A DNA stretch of 64,000 nucleotides from Microbacterium sp. zg-Y1090 (lineage in GTDB: Bacteria; Actinomycetota; Actinomycetes; Actinomycetales; Microbacteriaceae): contig NZ_CP126742.1 of the NCBI RefSeq assembly GCF_030246945.1, positions 2,790,001 to 2,854,000 on the forward strand. Reading direction: 5' to 3'. The notes beneath the pieces were generated by a model, which was not told the origin of the DNA, did not search any database, and was given only the letters and a program-made list of their open reading frames with translations. The position numbers and the translations under genes are program-made. Within the stretch, counting starts at the first letter, position 1; every line of letters starts with the position of its first letter. Of the stretch, positions 44,848-51,870 are shown piece after piece.

Positions 44848-45207
44848 TCAGCGTAGCGCTCCGGACTGTGACCGCCCGACCAGGCCGTCCTCGGGGCCTG
44901 CGTCGGGGATCCGGTCCGTCAGCGACACCGTCAGTCCGCTGGCGGAGTTCGCCGCGGCGGCGAGGTCGCGGACGACATCCGCGTTGAGCGTCTCGGGCTC
45001 GGGCGAGCCGAAGACGAAGCGCATCGGGATCGCCGGCTGCATCCAGATCGTGCTGCGGCCCGCGGGCTCGTCCGCCGCGTGCTGCCACGTGAGGGTGAAG
45101 CTCTCGCCGCGGCGGAGCTTCGTCGCGATGACCACCTTCAGGTGGGCGAGCAGCCGATCGGGCACCTGGATGGGTGACGCGTTCATTCCGTAATAAAGAT
45201 CACCCAT
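44848..45207 (-). CDS. DUF7882-like protein, copy C
   Basis: A 119-residue paralogue starting MGDLYYGMNASPIQVPDRLLAHLKVVIATKLRRGESFTLTW. STIWMQPAIPMRFVFG and DLAAAANSASGL align with copy A, to which it is clearly closest. The C-terminal tail (DAGPEDGLVGRSQSGALR) is longer and looks disordered. ATG 45207 has GGGGAGAGA upstream. An imperfect inverted repeat at 45251 lies in its promoter region. Confidence 0.8.
   Translation of the reverse strand: MGDLYYGMNASPIQVPDRLLAHLKVVIATKLRRGESFTLTWQHAADEPAGRSTIWMQPAIPMRFVFGSPEPETLNADVVRDLAAAANSASGLTVSLTDRIPDAGPEDGLVGRSQSGALR
44850..44855 (-). promoter_or_regulatory. -10 box TACGCT of a leaderless promoter
   Basis: TACGCT on the minus strand lies six bases before the ATG of DUF7882 copy B and overlaps the end of copy C. 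Confidence 0.45.
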
Positions 45208-45250
45208 GCGAATCTCTCCCCCGTGCGGCCAGAGTGGCTTATCGGGGAGA

Positions 45251-45269
45251 TTACTAGTTTATCTAGCAA
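45251..45269. promoter_or_regulatory. Imperfect inverted repeat in an AT-rich promoter region
   Basis: TTACTAGTTTATCTAGCAA has 7-bp arms with one mismatch and a 5-base centre. It sits between DUF7882 copy C and the next small gene in an unusually AT-rich patch and could bind a dimeric regulator such as the nearby MarR protein (inference). TAAACT within it, on the minus strand, fits a -10 box for copy C. Confidence 0.45.
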
Positions 45270-45285
45270 AAAGCGAGAGCGATGA

Positions 45286-45522
45286 TCACCCGGCGTCGCC
45301 GAGCATCTCGCGGGCGCCGTCTTCCACAGCGGCGGGGATGACGAGGGGCCGGCCGGCGCAGAACGCCTCCCACTCGCGCACCAGCAGCGCCTCGATGCGC
45401 GCGGCCGGGATGCCGGGGAATTCGCCGGCGAGCCGGGCGGCTGCGGCAGCGAAAGTGACGACCGCCAAGCCCTCGACATGGGGGAAGGCGCCGTCTGCGG
45501 GGGCGGATTCCAGGTCGTTCAC
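45286..45522 (-). CDS. Small protein resembling the three-helix bundle dimerization domain
   Basis: A 78-residue helical protein. The core FAAAAARLAGEFPGIPAARIEALLVREWEAFCAGRPL resembles the short actinobacterial three-helix-bundle dimerization domain, in which a helix rich in small residues is followed by the Pro-containing turn FPGIP and an acidic-aromatic helix. Function is unknown. The GTG 45522 frame is the longest consistent with this core. It stands alone between the MarR gene and DUF7882 copy C. Confidence 0.62.
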   Translation of the reverse strand: MNDLESAPADGAFPHVEGLAVVTFAAAAARLAGEFPGIPAARIEALLVREWEAFCAGRPLVIPAAVEDGAREMLGDAG

Positions 45523-45608
45523 ACCCCCATGTTTCCACGCAGATCCCGCGTCGGGCGACTGTCAATCCTGCGGGTAACTCGGCGGGCGAGTAACTAGTCC
45601 GAATGGAC

Positions 45609-46118
45609 CTATTCGTGGGCGTCGACCTGGTCGACGGCGTCCTGCAGGCGGTTGAGGCAATCGATGACGACGCGGCTGTCCTCGGGGGTCATGTCCTGGA
45701 CCGCCGCCATCATGCGCGCGTGCATCGCACCGAGGGTGTCCCGCACCTCCTGATCGGACTTGTCCGTGGCGATGACGTGGATGCTGCGCCGATCGGTCGG
45801 GTGAGGGCGGCGCACGATGTGGCCGGACTTCTCGAGGCGATCGATGATGGCGGTCGTCGACGCGGTGGACACCGCGAGGTAGCGAGCGAGCTCGGACGGC
45901 GAGACCATGCGGCCCTCGCCCTGCGCCTTGAGCAGGTAGCGCAGCACCAGCAGCTCGTTCTCCCCCATCGCCATGGCCTCGCGGGTACGGCGGCGCATGG
46001 CCAGTTCGGCCGCGCGGTAGAGCCGGAAGGCCTGGAGCACGTCCACCGCACGGCGGCGACGGTCGTCTTCACCATCGCCGTACCAGTAGTGAGCCGTCGG
46101 AGCGTCGGGATTGGCCAC
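45609..46118 (-). CDS. MarR-family transcriptional regulator
   Basis: A 169-residue winged-helix regulator. The N-terminal helix VLQAFRLYRAAELAMRRRTREAM is followed by the wHTH MGENELLVLRYLLKAQGEGRMVSPSELARYLAVSTASTTAIIDRLEKSGHIVRRPHPTDRRSIHV, with the typical beta-wing DRR motif, and a C-terminal dimerisation helix. It is divergent from the AGCS symporter gene with a 59-bp gap, so it may control that gene. GTG 46118 is chosen because TATGAT, a near-consensus -10 box, lies exactly six bases upstream; the frame stays open further upstream. Confidence 0.9.
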   Translation of the reverse strand: MANPDAPTAHYWYGDGEDDRRRRAVDVLQAFRLYRAAELAMRRRTREAMAMGENELLVLRYLLKAQGEGRMVSPSELARYLAVSTASTTAIIDRLEKSGHIVRRPHPTDRRSIHVIATDKSDQEVRDTLGAMHARMMAAVQDMTPEDSRVVIDCLNRLQDAVDQVDAHE

Positions 46119-46124
46119 GACGGC

Positions 46125-46130
46125 ATCATA
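46125..46130 (-). promoter_or_regulatory. -10 box TATGAT for the MarR gene
   Basis: TATGAT on the minus strand lies six bases before GTG 46118 and matches TATAAT at five of six positions. Confidence 0.6.
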
Positions 46131-46165
46131 TGGCACACCCGCTCGCAACCCCGGGCCACCCGAAC

Positions 46166-46171
46166 GATACT
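46166..46171 (+). promoter_or_regulatory. -10 box GATACT for the AGCS symporter gene
   Basis: GATACT lies six bases before ATG 46178. With the opposite MarR promoter 35 bp away, one MarR dimer could affect both. Confidence 0.5.
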
Positions 46172-46177
46172 GTCGGC

Positions 46178-47650
46178 ATGGATGCCGTGAACAATGCCGT
46201 CCTCGTCGCAGGCGATTCACTGTGGACGTGGGCAGTGCTCCCCATCCTGGCGGTGCTCGGCATCTACTTCACCGTGCGCTCGGGCGTCGTGCAGCTGCGG
46301 CTCATCCCGGAGATGTTCCGCACCCTCGGGGACCGGACGCCACGCTCCGAGGACGGCACCCCGCAGTCGGTGTCGGCGTTCCAGGCGTTCACGCTCTCCG
46401 CGGCATCCCGCGTGGGGGTCGGCAACATCGCCGGGGTCGGCACCGCCATCGCCATCGGCGGTCCCGGCGCGGTGTTCTGGATGTGGACGATGGCGTTCAT
46501 CGGGGGCGCGTCGAGCTTCGTGGAGTCCACCCTCGGCCAGCTGTTCAAAGTGCGCGATGCCGACGGTTTCCGCGGCGGCCCCGCCTACTACATGCAGTAC
46601 GGCCTCAAGGCGCGGTGGATGGGGATCGTCTTCGCCGTCATCCTCATCGTCTGCTTCCCCTTCGCCTTCAGCTCGCTGCAGGCGAACACGATCAGCGCCA
46701 CCGTGTCGTCGAGCTTCGGCGGCGATGTCTCGTGGGTGCCGTGGGTGGTCGGCGCGGCGCTGGCCGCCCTCACCGGCCTCGTCGTGTTCGGCGGGCTGCG
46801 CCGCATCGCGCACGTCACCGAGGCCGTCGTGCCGGCGATGGCCCTCGCCTACCTGCTGCTGGGCCTGGTGATCGTCGCCCTGAACATCGAGCGACTCCCC
46901 GAGGCGTTCCTGTCGATCTACACCCAGGCGTTCGGGTTCAACGAAGTGGCGGCGGCCACGCTCGGCGTCATCATCATGAACGGCGTCAAGCGCGGGATGT
47001 TCTCCAACGAGGCCGGGCTCGGCTCGGTGCCGAACGCCAGCGCGACGGCGGCGGTGACCCACCCCGTCAAGCAGGGCCTGGTGCAGACCCTCGGCGTGTA
47101 CTTCGACACGCTGCTGGTGTGCTCGATCACGGCGTTCATCATCCTCGTCTCGACGCCCGACCTCGCCGGCGCCGGCCGCGGCATCGGGCTGACGCAGAGC
47201 GCCGTCGTGGGAACGCTCGGCCCCTGGTCGAACGTCCTGCTCAGCATCATCATCTTCCTGCTGGCGTTCAGCTCGATCCTCGGCAACTACTACTACGGCG
47301 AGTCGAACATCGAGTTCATCTCGCCGCAGCGGCGCTTCCTGCTGACCTACCGCGTGCTGGTCGTGCTGGTGGTCTTCCTCGGCTCCATCGCGTCGGCCGA
47401 CCTCATCTGGAACACGGCCGACGGGATCATGGGCCTCATGGCCCTGGTGAACCTGGTGGCGATCGCCCTGCTCTCCGGGCTCGTCTTCCGGCTGCTGAAG
47501 GACTACACCAGGCAGCGCCGCGAAGGCCGGAATCCGGTCTTCACGCGCGACCGTCTCCCCGACGTGACGGGCATCTCCTGCTGGGAGGACGAGCGCACCG
47601 TCACGGGCGTGCTCCCGGTGGTCACCGGCAGGAAGCACGCGCGCCGCTGA
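46178..47650 (+). CDS. Sodium:alanine/glycine symporter (AGCS family)
   Basis: A 490-residue secondary transporter with about ten to eleven membrane helices. AGCS signatures are clear: GVGNIAGVGTAIAIGGPGAVFWMW near the N-terminus, FRGGPAYYMQYGLKARW, NGVKRGMFSNEAGLGSVPNASATAAVTHPVKQG and FSSILGNYYYGESN. It imports small neutral amino acids with Na+. ATG 46178 is chosen because GATACT lies six bases upstream and the membrane-proximal N-terminus starts there. Confidence 0.94.
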   Translation: MDAVNNAVLVAGDSLWTWAVLPILAVLGIYFTVRSGVVQLRLIPEMFRTLGDRTPRSEDGTPQSVSAFQAFTLSAASRVGVGNIAGVGTAIAIGGPGAVFWMWTMAFIGGASSFVESTLGQLFKVRDADGFRGGPAYYMQYGLKARWMGIVFAVILIVCFPFAFSSLQANTISATVSSSFGGDVSWVPWVVGAALAALTGLVVFGGLRRIAHVTEAVVPAMALAYLLLGLVIVALNIERLPEAFLSIYTQAFGFNEVAAATLGVIIMNGVKRGMFSNEAGLGSVPNASATAAVTHPVKQGLVQTLGVYFDTLLVCSITAFIILVSTPDLAGAGRGIGLTQSAVVGTLGPWSNVLLSIIIFLLAFSSILGNYYYGESNIEFISPQRRFLLTYRVLVVLVVFLGSIASADLIWNTADGIMGLMALVNLVAIALLSGLVFRLLKDYTRQRREGRNPVFTRDRLPDVTGISCWEDERTVTGVLPVVTGRKHARR

Positions 47651-47751
47651 GTCGGGCCCGCCCGCAGAGGCGCGCGACGTCGGGCGAATGCCGTCGACAC
47701 GATCATCGACGGGCTGCTCACACCGGCGCGGGCGGGGCCACTACAGTGATG

Positions 47752-47783
47752 CTCACGCGCCGGCGACCCGACCGGCGCGTGAG
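47752..47783 (+). other. Hairpin in the leader of the MFS gene
   Basis: CTCACGCGCCGG and CCGGCGCGTGAG form a perfect 12-bp stem with an 8-base loop, about 40 bases before the GTG of the MFS gene. TACAGT at 47742-47747 may be its -10 box, placing the hairpin at the start of the mRNA. It could also terminate the symporter transcript, although no T-tract follows. Confidence 0.55.
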
Positions 47784-47821
47784 TTCGCAGCGCGGCAGAG
47801 TCGCCGCGCAGAAGGAGCACT

Positions 47822-49060
47822 GTGAGCACGCTCTCCCCCGCCCTGCCGCGCACGACGGACCGCCGCCTCCTCACGTGGATGTTCGTGATGAACGCGGCGC
47901 TGCTGACCTGCTATGCGGGGTTCATGGTGATCTTCATCCCAGACCAGGTGCAGCAGATCGATCCTGCGAACAAGGTCGGCAACCTCGCTCTGGTGATGAC
48001 GGCGTCATCGATCGGCGCGATCATCATCCACCCGCTCATCGGCGCATTCTCGGACCGTACACGCAGCCGGTTCGGGCGACGGGCGCCGTGGATGGTCATC
48101 AGCGCGGCCACCGCGGCGATCATGATGGTGCTGCTCTCCGGCGCCGCCGACCTGTGGACCCTGGGGGTGTATTGGGTGCTCGTCATGCTGGCGCTGAACG
48201 CCCTGGCCACAGCCCAGGCCGCGATCGTGCCGGACCGTATCGCCCGGGAGCGCTTCGGCGCGGCATCCGGAGTGCTCGCGATGGGGACGTTCCTCGGCAT
48301 GGGTCTGGGCGTCGCCGGGGCGGGGATCTTCATCAACAGCCTCGGCGTCGGCTACGCCACCTTCGGCGGCATGATCCTCATCGCCGCGCTGCTGTTCACG
48401 GTCTTCAACCGCGATTTCTCCTCGCGGGACATGGAGGTGGCGCCCTTCCGGTGGAAGGCGTTCTTCTCGAGCTTCTGGGTCGACCCGCGCTCCTATCCCG
48501 ACTTCTGGTGGGCCTTCGCCGGGCGCTTCCTGCTGATCCTGGCCTACCAGAGCGTGCAGTCGTATCTGCTCTACATCCTGCGCGACTACATCGGCGTCTC
48601 GGACGAGGCGTCCACCGCTCTGAGCACGCCCCTCACCGCGGTGATGCTGGTGGGGGCGTTGGCGACGGCGTTCGCTGTCGGCAAGCTCAGCGACCGCCTG
48701 GCACGCCGCAAGGTCTTCGTGATCATCGCGTCGCTCATCATGGGGTCGGCCCTCGTCATCCCGCTGCTGTCGCCCACGGTCGCGGGCATGTTCGCCCTGG
48801 CCGCCGTCTTCGGGCTGGGCTACGGCATCTACCTGAGCGTGGACGCCGCTCTCATGACCGAGGTGCTCCCCACCGCCCAGGCGGCGGCCAAGGACCTCGG
48901 CATCCTGAACATCGCGACGACCCTGCCGCAGGCGCTGACGCCGGTGGTGGTGTGGGCGCTCATCTCCCTGACCGGCAGCTACACCGCCGTCTTCACCGCA
49001 GGCATCGTCTGCGCCGTGGCCGGCGCACTGTCGGTGCTGCCGATCCGGAGCGTCCGATGA
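47822..49060 (+). CDS. MFS transporter
   Basis: A 412-residue major facilitator with twelve predicted helices. The cytoplasmic loop 2-3 signature is GAFSDRTRSRFGRRAPWMV, and a related GKLSDRLARRKVFV lies in the second half. The pattern resembles the glycoside-pentoside-hexuronide and sugar-porter-like MFS groups, but the substrate is not clear. GTG 47822 has AAGGAG upstream and a 75-base leader with a hairpin. The stop overlaps the DUF2804 ATG (ATGA), indicating a two-gene operon. Confidence 0.88.
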   Translation: MSTLSPALPRTTDRRLLTWMFVMNAALLTCYAGFMVIFIPDQVQQIDPANKVGNLALVMTASSIGAIIIHPLIGAFSDRTRSRFGRRAPWMVISAATAAIMMVLLSGAADLWTLGVYWVLVMLALNALATAQAAIVPDRIARERFGAASGVLAMGTFLGMGLGVAGAGIFINSLGVGYATFGGMILIAALLFTVFNRDFSSRDMEVAPFRWKAFFSSFWVDPRSYPDFWWAFAGRFLLILAYQSVQSYLLYILRDYIGVSDEASTALSTPLTAVMLVGALATAFAVGKLSDRLARRKVFVIIASLIMGSALVIPLLSPTVAGMFALAAVFGLGYGIYLSVDAALMTEVLPTAQAAAKDLGILNIATTLPQALTPVVVWALISLTGSYTAVFTAGIVCAVAGALSVLPIRSVR

Positions 49061-50058
49061 CGGGCCGGGAGATCACCTCACCCGTCGCGCTGGTGGACCG
49101 GCGCGGACGGCTGGATCCGGCATCCATCGGCTGGACCCGCCGGCAGCTGCACGACACCGACCGCATCGGGCGGGGCTGGTACGGCTGGGGTCGCAACAAG
49201 CGCTGGGAGTACTGGGGCGTGATGACGCCGACGCACGTGGTGGCCATGACCATCGCGGCGCTCGATTTCGCCAACGTGCGCCAGCTCTGGGTCCTCGACA
49301 GGGAGACCGGCACCGCGGTCGACCGCTTCGAGATCTCTCCGCTCGGTCGCGGCGTGCGCATGGCGGGCACCCACGGCGGCGGCCCGAACACCTCACGCGG
49401 GCGGCGGCTCACCCTGCGCTTCGAGGAGACCAAGGGCGGCACGCGATTGCGGGCGCAGAGCGACCGCGTGCGGGTGGACCTGCTGGCGCGCGCTCTGCCC
49501 GGCCACGAGGCGATGGGCATCGCCTCGCCGCACAGCGACCGGCTCGTGGACTACACGGTGAAGGACGTCGACCGGCCGGTGCAGGGCCTCCTCACCGTGG
49601 ACGGCGTCACGCACGGCGTCGAGGGATTCGCCGTGCTCGACCACGCCCGCTCCCGCCCGCCGTATCGCACCGACTGGAACTGGGGCGCGGCCATCGGCGC
49701 CGTCGGCGGTCGGCGCATCGGCATCAACCTCGGCGGCGGGGGCCCGCGGGGTCTGCGTCACGGACTCTCGCACACCGTGCTCACCGTCGACGGCCGGGTG
49801 CACAAGATCCCGACCGCGCTGGAGTGGGAGTTCGATCCGAGCGACTGGATGGCCCCGTGGCGCATGCGCACGGCGCGCATCGAGCTGGAGTTCACGCCCT
49901 TCTACGACCGGTATGCGCGCACGAACCTGCTCGTCATCCGCTCGACGACCCACCAGTGCTTCGGCACGTTCACGGGGCGGGTGCAGACCGACGAGGGCGA
50001 GTGGATCACGGTCGACGGGCTCGAGGGCTGGGCTGAGGACGTCCACAACCGCTGGTGA
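49057..50058 (+). CDS. DUF2804 family protein
   Basis: A 333-residue soluble protein of the DUF2804 family, recognised from GWGRNKRWEYWGVMTPTHVVAMTIAALDF near the N-terminus, LVDYTVKDVDRPVQG, RTDWNWGAAIGAVGGRRIGINLGGG and the C-terminal FGTFTGRVQTDEGEWITVDGLEGWAEDVHNRW. The beta-rich pattern is compatible with a lipocalin-like AttH/CrtC fold, but the activity is unknown. It is coupled by ATGA overlap to the MFS gene, suggesting that its ligand may be the transported compound or a lipid-like molecule. Confidence 0.85.
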   Translation: MTGREITSPVALVDRRGRLDPASIGWTRRQLHDTDRIGRGWYGWGRNKRWEYWGVMTPTHVVAMTIAALDFANVRQLWVLDRETGTAVDRFEISPLGRGVRMAGTHGGGPNTSRGRRLTLRFEETKGGTRLRAQSDRVRVDLLARALPGHEAMGIASPHSDRLVDYTVKDVDRPVQGLLTVDGVTHGVEGFAVLDHARSRPPYRTDWNWGAAIGAVGGRRIGINLGGGGPRGLRHGLSHTVLTVDGRVHKIPTALEWEFDPSDWMAPWRMRTARIELEFTPFYDRYARTNLLVIRSTTHQCFGTFTGRVQTDEGEWITVDGLEGWAEDVHNRW

Positions 50059-50064
50059 GCGGCG

Positions 50065-50604
50065 CTACGCCAGCGTGCGACGGTGGATCTGCGAGGTGAG
50101 GGACACCCCGTTCAGATCGAGGTACACCTGACCTTCGGTGACCGACAGCGTGGCGGTGTTGCGCCGCGCGATCACAGCGGCGGCGGCGTCGACGAACCCG
50201 GGGTCGAAGCTGTGCAGACCGATCGACTCCGGCCGGTGGATGGGCTTGCCGGTCCACAGCGCGAGCAGCTTCTCGGGGTCGCGGTGGGTGTACACCGCGG
50301 TGCGATCGGCGAGCTTGCTGCCGTAGTGCAGGCGCGCGGCATCCGGGGCGCCCACCTCGATCCACGCGGTGACGCGGCCGGTGAGGTCGCGCACGAGCAC
50401 GGCGGGCTCGTCGGTGGCCGCGATGCCCTCGCTGAACGCAATGCCCTCCTCATACTCGAGGCAGTACGCCAGCAGGCGCGTGACCATGAACGCGTCGGTC
50501 TCGGACGGATGCCGCGCGACGCGCAGGGCCAGCTCGTCGTAGACCCCGCGGTCGACGTCGGCCAACTGCACCGTGAAGGTGTGGATCACTGCGCCCGCGG
50601 CCAT
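50065..50604 (-). CDS. YaeQ family protein
   Basis: A 179-residue protein of the YaeQ family, which has a PD-(D/E)XK-like nuclease fold. It starts AVIHTFTVQLADVDRGVYDELALRVARHPSETDAFMVTRLLAYCLEYEEGI; WIEVGAPDAARLHYGSKLADRTAVYTHRDPEKLL carries the Glu and Lys expected in such a fold. Biochemical activity is not established. ATG 50604 is chosen; a TAGGCT hexamer lies eight bases upstream. It converges on the DUF2804 gene. Confidence 0.88.
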   Translation of the reverse strand: MAAGAVIHTFTVQLADVDRGVYDELALRVARHPSETDAFMVTRLLAYCLEYEEGIAFSEGIAATDEPAVLVRDLTGRVTAWIEVGAPDAARLHYGSKLADRTAVYTHRDPEKLLALWTGKPIHRPESIGLHSFDPGFVDAAAAVIARRNTATLSVTEGQVYLDLNGVSLTSQIHRRTLA

Positions 50605-50641
50605 AACGATCGAGCCTACGCGGCGCGCGGCGCCGCTGCGG

Positions 50642-51808
50642 TCAGAGGCGCTCGATGATCGTGGCGTTGGCCATGCCGCCGCCCTCGCACATCGTCTGCA
50701 GCCCGTATCGGCCGCCGGTCGCCTCAAGGTGGGCGAGCATCGTGCCGAGCAGTCGCGTGCCGGATGAGCCCAGCGCATGGCCGAGGGCAATGGCGCCGCC
50801 CCACGGGTTGAGCTTGGCGGGGTCGGCCCCGGTCTCGGCCGCCCACGCCAGCGGCACCGAGGCGAAGGCCTCGTTGACCTCGTACACGTCGAGGTCGTCC
50901 ATGCCGAGGCCGCTGCGTTCCAGAATGCGCGCCGTCGCCGGGATGGGACCGGTGAGCATCATCAGCGGATCGTCGCCGACGACGGCAAAGGAATGGAAGC
51001 GTGCGCGGGGGGTGAGCCCGAGCGCGGCGGCCGTCTGCTCGCTCATGATGAGGGCTGCCGACGCGCCGTCGGTGAGGGGGGACGAGTTGCCGGGGGTGAT
51101 GCGCCAGTCCAGCTCGGGGAAACGCGCGGCGGCGGCGTCGGTGCGGAACGCCGGAGCCAGACCGGCCAGCGCGTCGGCCGTGGTGCCCGGACGCACCGTC
51201 TCGTCGGTCGCGACGTCTCCCACCGCGACGAGCTGCGACGCGAAGCGCCCCTCCGCCGCGGCGCGGGCGGCGCGCTCGTGGGATGCCACGGCGAAGCGAT
51301 CGAGGTCGTCGCGGCCGAGGTTCCATCGCGCGGCGATGAGCTCCGCCGAGACCCCCTGGTTCACGAGCCCGTCGGGGTAGCGCTCACGCAGACGGGGCGA
51401 GAATGCCGAAGCGCCCGAAGCCGCGGTCCCCAACGGCACGCGGCTCATCGACTCCACCCCGCCCGCGATGACGATGTCGTACGCGCCGGCGATGACACCC
51501 TGTGCCGCGAAATGGGCCGCCTGCTGGCTGGAGCCGCACTGGCGGTCGATGGTGGCGGCCGGCACGGTCTCGTCGAAGCCGGCGGCGAGCACCGCCTGGC
51601 GTGCGATGTTGCCCGACTGCTCCCCCACCTGGCTGACGCAGCCCAGCAGCACGTCGTCGATCTGGCGGGATTCCAGGCCGTTGCGCTCGAGCAGGGCTGT
51701 CAGCACCCCGGCGGCGAGATCCACGGGGTGGACGCCGCTGAGCGCCCCTCCCGGCTTGCCGCGCCCCGACGGCGTGCGCACCACATCCACGATCACGGCA
51801 CTCGACAT
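50642..51808 (-). CDS. Acetyl-CoA C-acetyltransferase (thiolase)
   Basis: A 388-residue thiolase II. The nucleophile is Cys91 in IDRQCGSSQQAAHFAAQ; the second half has NPWGGAIALGHALGSSGTRL with the catalytic His and GLQTMCEGGGMANA with the second Cys. Such enzymes act in beta-oxidation or in acetoacetyl-CoA formation; no adjacent fatty-acid genes point to one role. ATG 51808 has GGGAGGA upstream. It stands alone between YaeQ and the YhgE-like gene. Confidence 0.93.
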   Translation of the reverse strand: MSSAVIVDVVRTPSGRGKPGGALSGVHPVDLAAGVLTALLERNGLESRQIDDVLLGCVSQVGEQSGNIARQAVLAAGFDETVPAATIDRQCGSSQQAAHFAAQGVIAGAYDIVIAGGVESMSRVPLGTAASGASAFSPRLRERYPDGLVNQGVSAELIAARWNLGRDDLDRFAVASHERAARAAAEGRFASQLVAVGDVATDETVRPGTTADALAGLAPAFRTDAAAARFPELDWRITPGNSSPLTDGASAALIMSEQTAAALGLTPRARFHSFAVVGDDPLMMLTGPIPATARILERSGLGMDDLDVYEVNEAFASVPLAWAAETGADPAKLNPWGGAIALGHALGSSGTRLLGTMLAHLEATGGRYGLQTMCEGGGMANATIIERL

Positions 51809-51870
51809 CCGCGGTCCTCCCTCGCACCGGCTGCGGCCGGCAGCGCCGGCACCCACGGTGCCACGCTAGC

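Noticed and set aside
46130..46177. In-frame extension upstream of the AGCS symporter
   Set aside because: The extension overlaps the MarR promoter, and ATG 46178 has a -10 box at the right distance and begins the family-typical N-terminus.
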